NCBI GenBank assembly: GCA_023406965.1
Contig: JAEXTI010000389.1
Coordinates: forward strand, 1-5,296
DNA length: 5,296 nucleotides
Direction of reading: 5' to 3'
DNA from: Chloroflexota bacterium
Lineage (GTDB): Bacteria > Chloroflexota > Anaerolineae > Anaerolineales > Anaerolineaceae
The notes beneath the pieces were generated by a model. That model was given only the letters and a program-made list of their open reading frames with translations. It made no database searches and was not told where the DNA came from. This document shows positions 1-5,296 of this stretch, in pieces (positions within the stretch are counted from its first letter, which is position 1; each line of letters opens with the position of its first letter). Both the position numbers and the translations under genes were made by a program.

Positions 1-84
1 CTTCCAATGTAAAATCCGCTCTTGCGGCGGCAGGTCCGCCGGAAGTTCGCGCTCAAATTCCATGAAGCCGGTTGGTTTTGCCAT
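1..84 (-). CDS. gltD: Glutamate synthase small (beta) subunit, N-terminal fragment
   Basis: Only the first 28 codons are in the window; the gene continues past the left edge. The visible protein begins MAKPTGFMEFERELP and ends near ERILHWK. This is the characteristic start of GltD, whose family members usually begin M-(G/A)-K-P-T-G-F-x-E-(F/Y)-x-R. In the family this subunit carries an N-terminal cysteine-rich iron-sulfur domain followed by FAD and NADPH binding domains, and it passes electrons from NADPH to GltB. None of those cysteines or nucleotide-binding motifs is reached here. The start at 84 is chosen because AGAGGT lies five bases upstream and because the family motif begins there; the next Met (codon 8, at 63) falls inside the motif. 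The gene follows gltB by 13 bases on the same strand, so the two are almost certainly co-transcribed. Confidence 0.93.
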   Translation of the reverse strand, partial: MAKPTGFMEFERELPADLPPQERILHWK

Positions 85-89
85 GATGC

Positions 90-95
90 ACCTCT
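90..95 (-). promoter_or_regulatory. Ribosome binding site of gltD
   Basis: Read on the minus strand, AGAGGT lies five bases (GCATC) before the ATG at 84, within the short gap after the gltB stop codon. It fixes the gltD start and gives gltD its own initiation signal rather than relying only on overlap coupling. There is no room for a separate promoter or terminator between the two genes. Confidence 0.8.
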
Positions 96-97
96 AA

Positions 98-4735
<4,638 letters not shown>

Positions 4736-4743
4736 ATATAAAT

Positions 4744-4757
4744 ACGCTCCTCAGCGT
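4744..4757 (-). promoter_or_regulatory. gltB ribosome binding site within a small hairpin
   Basis: On the minus strand ACGCT-GAGG-AGCGT forms a perfect five-base-pair stem with a four-base loop. The purine-rich GAGGAG that must serve as Shine-Dalgarno sequence (4747-4752) occupies the whole loop and the first two bases of the 3' stem. The gltB ATG starts eight bases after the stem, and GAGGAG itself is 11 bases from the ATG, slightly long for optimal initiation. The base pairing is visible in the sequence; whether it limits translation is inference. Confidence 0.6.
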
Positions 4758-4759
4758 GG

Positions 4760-4770
4760 AATGTCACATT
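4760..4770. repeat. 11-bp palindrome in the gltB leader
   Basis: AATGTCACATT reads the same on both strands apart from its central base (five-base arms, one-base centre). It lies two bases from the hairpin that holds the gltB Shine-Dalgarno sequence, 24 bases from the start codon. It could be a dimeric regulator half-site pair, or a weak four-pair RNA stem, or chance. No known operator consensus is claimed. Confidence 0.4.
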
Positions 4771-4774
4771 GGGG

Positions 4775-4802
4775 GGATCAGTCTTGCGCCCTGGATCAGT
4801 CT
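4775..4802. repeat. Pair of 10-bp direct repeats in the gltB leader
   Basis: GGATCAGTCT occurs at 4775-4784 and again, identical, at 4793-4802. The start-to-start spacing is 18 bases with eight bases between copies. On the gltB sense strand it reads AGACTGATCC. Both copies lie downstream of the vegetative-type promoter and at or just downstream of the predicted start of the sigma-54-like promoter. The spacing is a little under two helical turns, so the copies do not fall exactly on the same DNA face. A role as repressor or RNA-binding site is inference. Confidence 0.5.
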
Positions 4803-4809
4803 GCCGGCC

Positions 4810-4825
4810 TGCCGAGACAGTGCCA
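4810..4825 (-). promoter_or_regulatory. Candidate sigma-54 (-24/-12) promoter for gltB
   Basis: The minus strand reads TGGCAC-TGTCT-CGGCA. The -24 element matches the TGGCAC consensus fully, and the -12 element CGGCA keeps the essential GC and final A of TTGCA but not the TT. The invariant GG and GC are separated by exactly ten bases, as sigma-54 requires. The predicted start is near 4799, giving a leader of about 64 bases. Sigma-54 commonly drives nitrogen-assimilation genes, which suits gltB. I found no clear NtrC-type enhancer upstream, so the call is tentative. Confidence 0.4.
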
Positions 4826-4865
4826 GGTCACGCTATCAATTGTTGGGTTTATGAATAATTGCGGG

Positions 4866-4892
4866 ATTATATCACGTTTTTTACAATTACAA
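4866..4892 (-). promoter_or_regulatory. Vegetative (sigma-70-type) promoter for gltBD, extended -10
   Basis: On the minus strand the -10 box TATAAT (4866-4871) is preceded by TG plus one base (4872-4874), giving the extended -10 form TGATATAAT. A TTGTAA at 4887-4892 could act as -35 but is only 15 bases away; a second TTGTAA copy lies between, making TTGTAATTGTAA. An extended -10 often works without a good -35. The DNA just upstream (about 4895-4925) is nearly all A and T, like an UP element. The predicted start is near 4859, an A on this strand, giving a leader of about 124 bases. Confidence 0.65.
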
Positions 4893-4899
4893 GGGTAAA

Positions 4900-4930
4900 T
4901 TCGGAAAGATTTTATAAAAAAATATCCGAA
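4900..4930. repeat. 6-bp inverted repeat flanking the AT tract upstream of the gltB promoter
   Basis: TTCGGA at 4900-4905 and TCCGAA at 4925-4930 are perfect inverted copies separated by 19 AT-rich bases. The centre lies near -56 relative to the predicted vegetative gltB start, a position typical for an activator. It may be a dimeric activator site or an accident of composition; no specific regulator is inferred. Confidence 0.35.
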
Positions 4931-4980
4931 ACCGGAAGAATAGAGCGCTCCCAGGCCCGAATATGGAAAATTCCCACCTC

Positions 4981-5070
4981 CCCGTAGCGGCACGGGAATT
5001 ACACAATCCAAGCACCCCCACCAATCAACCCCCGTGCCGGCTATTCCATCACGGGCTTCAATGGCACCGG
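4981..5070. repeat. Cluster of overlapping GC-rich inverted repeats
   Basis: The longest arm pair is TAGCGGCACGGG at 4985-4996 against CCCGTGCCGGCTA at 5031-5043, which pair over 12 bases with one bulged G and a 34-base loop. Competing stems use the same bases: CCCGT 4981-4985 with ACGGG 4992-4996 (six-base loop), CCCGT 5031-5035 with ACGGG 5051-5055, and CCCGTGCC 5031-5038 with GGCACCGG 5063-5070 (one mismatch). An outer AATTCCC 4969-4975 pairs with GGGAATT 4994-5000. No run of T follows on either strand that would make a standard terminator. It lies outside both predicted leaders, so its job is unknown. Confidence 0.5.
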
Positions 5071-5164
5071 ATTCACCACCTGGCGTAGGTCGTCGCCCCT
5101 GCCCCACGCCTACCCGACTCACAGCGGAGCCCGAACAGCCATTCCACACACCTATTCGCTGGTT

Positions 5165-5174
5165 TGTATATAAT
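5165..5174 (+). promoter_or_regulatory. Candidate promoter of the plus-strand exported-protein gene
   Basis: A perfect TATAAT lies at 5169-5174, preceded by TG at 5165-5166, one base further away than in the standard extended -10. No convincing -35 box is found at 16-18 bases upstream (the sequence there is CA-rich). The predicted start is near 5181, leaving a leader of roughly 39 bases before the ATG at 5220, which is a normal arrangement. Confidence 0.5.
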
Positions 5175-5207
5175 CATTGAGGGGCTGGACCGAATCTTTC
5201 TCACACT

Positions 5208-5212
5208 AAGGA
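5208..5212 (+). promoter_or_regulatory. Ribosome binding site of the plus-strand gene
   Basis: AAGGA lies seven bases before the ATG at 5220, an ideal distance. Together with the TATAAT box and the signal-peptide-like start, it is the main reason for accepting the partial gene. Confidence 0.65.
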
Positions 5213-5219
5213 TCACAAA

Positions 5220-5296
5220 ATGAGAACCTGCCACAGGAAAAACACACTCTCCACCACCCTCGCTGCGCTTTGTCTGTGCAGCCTGCTCTTCTCCGC
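5220..5296 (+). CDS. Probable exported protein, N-terminal fragment
   Basis: Only 25 complete codons are present before the window ends, and the protein cannot be identified. It begins MRTCHRKNT, a positively charged stretch (Arg2, Arg6, Lys7, plus His5), followed from residue 10 by LSTTLAALCLCSLLFS, a hydrophobic segment. This is the layout of a Sec signal peptide whose cleavage site would lie just beyond the edge. Cys18 and Cys20 sit inside the hydrophobic part without a proper lipobox (Leu, not Gly, Ala or Ser, precedes each), so they do not make a lipoprotein case; a later Cys could. An N-terminal membrane anchor is the alternative. The start is supported by AAGGA seven bases upstream and a TATAAT box 45 bases upstream. 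It is transcribed away from gltB, and no functional tie to glutamate synthesis is visible. Confidence 0.65.
   Translation, partial: MRTCHRKNTLSTTLAALCLCSLLFS

Larger units (their letters stand above)
4736..5219. other. Divergent intergenic control region
   Basis: These 484 bases separate gltB (minus) from the exported-protein gene (plus). I see no convincing protein gene, tRNA or other known RNA here. The part from about 4855 to 4940 is much richer in A and T than the rest and carries the gltB promoter signals. The part from about 4941 to 5160 is GC-rich with several inverted repeats and is otherwise unexplained. Open frames exist on both strands (for example minus 4796-5149 and plus 4963-5088). 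They lack ribosome binding sites and recognisable protein features, and the minus one runs across the gltB promoter. Confidence 0.8.

Noticed and set aside
4881..4918. Possible plus-strand promoter (TTACAA at 4887-4892 and TATAAA at 4913-4918)
   Set aside because: The spacing is 20 bases, the boxes are products of the AT-rich tract, and the nearest plus-strand gene starts 300 bases away with a better -10 box of its own.
4943..4950. GAGCGCTC perfect palindrome
   Set aside because: An eight-base palindrome is expected by chance at this length scale, and it matches no operator I can name.
4963..5088. A 41-codon plus-strand frame beginning MENSHLPVAARELH
   Set aside because: It has no Shine-Dalgarno sequence or promoter, a His/Pro-rich product, and it overlaps the inverted-repeat cluster, so it is most likely chance.
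4796..5149. A 117-codon open frame on the minus strand in the intergenic region
   Set aside because: There is no ribosome binding site, the composition is odd (Gly-rich then Cys/aromatic), it matches no family I recognise, and it runs straight through the gltB -10 box and sigma-54-like site.
5031..5172. An open plus-strand stretch containing GYSITGFNGTGFTTW that ends in TAA next to the plus-strand -10 box
   Set aside because: The wording looks slightly protein-like and could be the tail of a decayed gene. It has no start codon, no recognised homologue and a Pro/Arg/Ser-rich remainder, so it is not called a pseudogene.

Overview
The window is a bacterial nitrogen-assimilation locus on the minus strand. 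One gene fills most of it: gltB, the large (alpha) subunit of glutamate synthase, at 98-4735, complete and uninterrupted. Thirteen bases after its stop codon the first 28 codons of gltD, the small (beta) subunit, run off the left edge. At the right edge, on the plus strand, the first 25 codons of a divergent gene are visible. They look like the signal peptide of an exported protein whose identity cannot be read here.

Layout: 1-84 gltD start (minus); 85-97 gltB-gltD gap with the gltD ribosome binding site; 98-4735 gltB (minus); 4736-5219 a 484-base divergent intergenic region; 5220-5296 start of the exported protein (plus). In the intergenic region, the side near gltB holds a leader and two candidate gltB promoters. 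One is a vegetative-type extended -10 (TGATATAAT) behind a very AT-rich tract. The other is a -24/-12 site resembling a sigma-54 promoter. The middle (about 4981-5070) has several GC-rich inverted repeats that could pair in alternative ways. The right side holds a TATAAT box and an AAGGA ribosome binding site for the plus-strand gene.

How the genes work together: GltB releases ammonia from glutamine, channels it to 2-oxoglutarate and makes glutamate on an FMN/iron-sulfur core. GltD supplies electrons from NADPH. The order gltB-gltD and the tight spacing indicate one operon for the NADPH-dependent bacterial enzyme. The divergent gene has no visible functional link.

Organism: GC-rich coding sequence with an AT-rich promoter region, consensus-like -10 boxes and purine-rich Shine-Dalgarno sites indicate a bacterium with a moderately high GC genome. 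The protein style would fit Verrucomicrobiota, Planctomycetota or a similar phylum, but that is an impression without a database search. The coding part is ordinary core metabolism, and I see no new multi-gene system. What deserves a second look is the control region in front of gltB.
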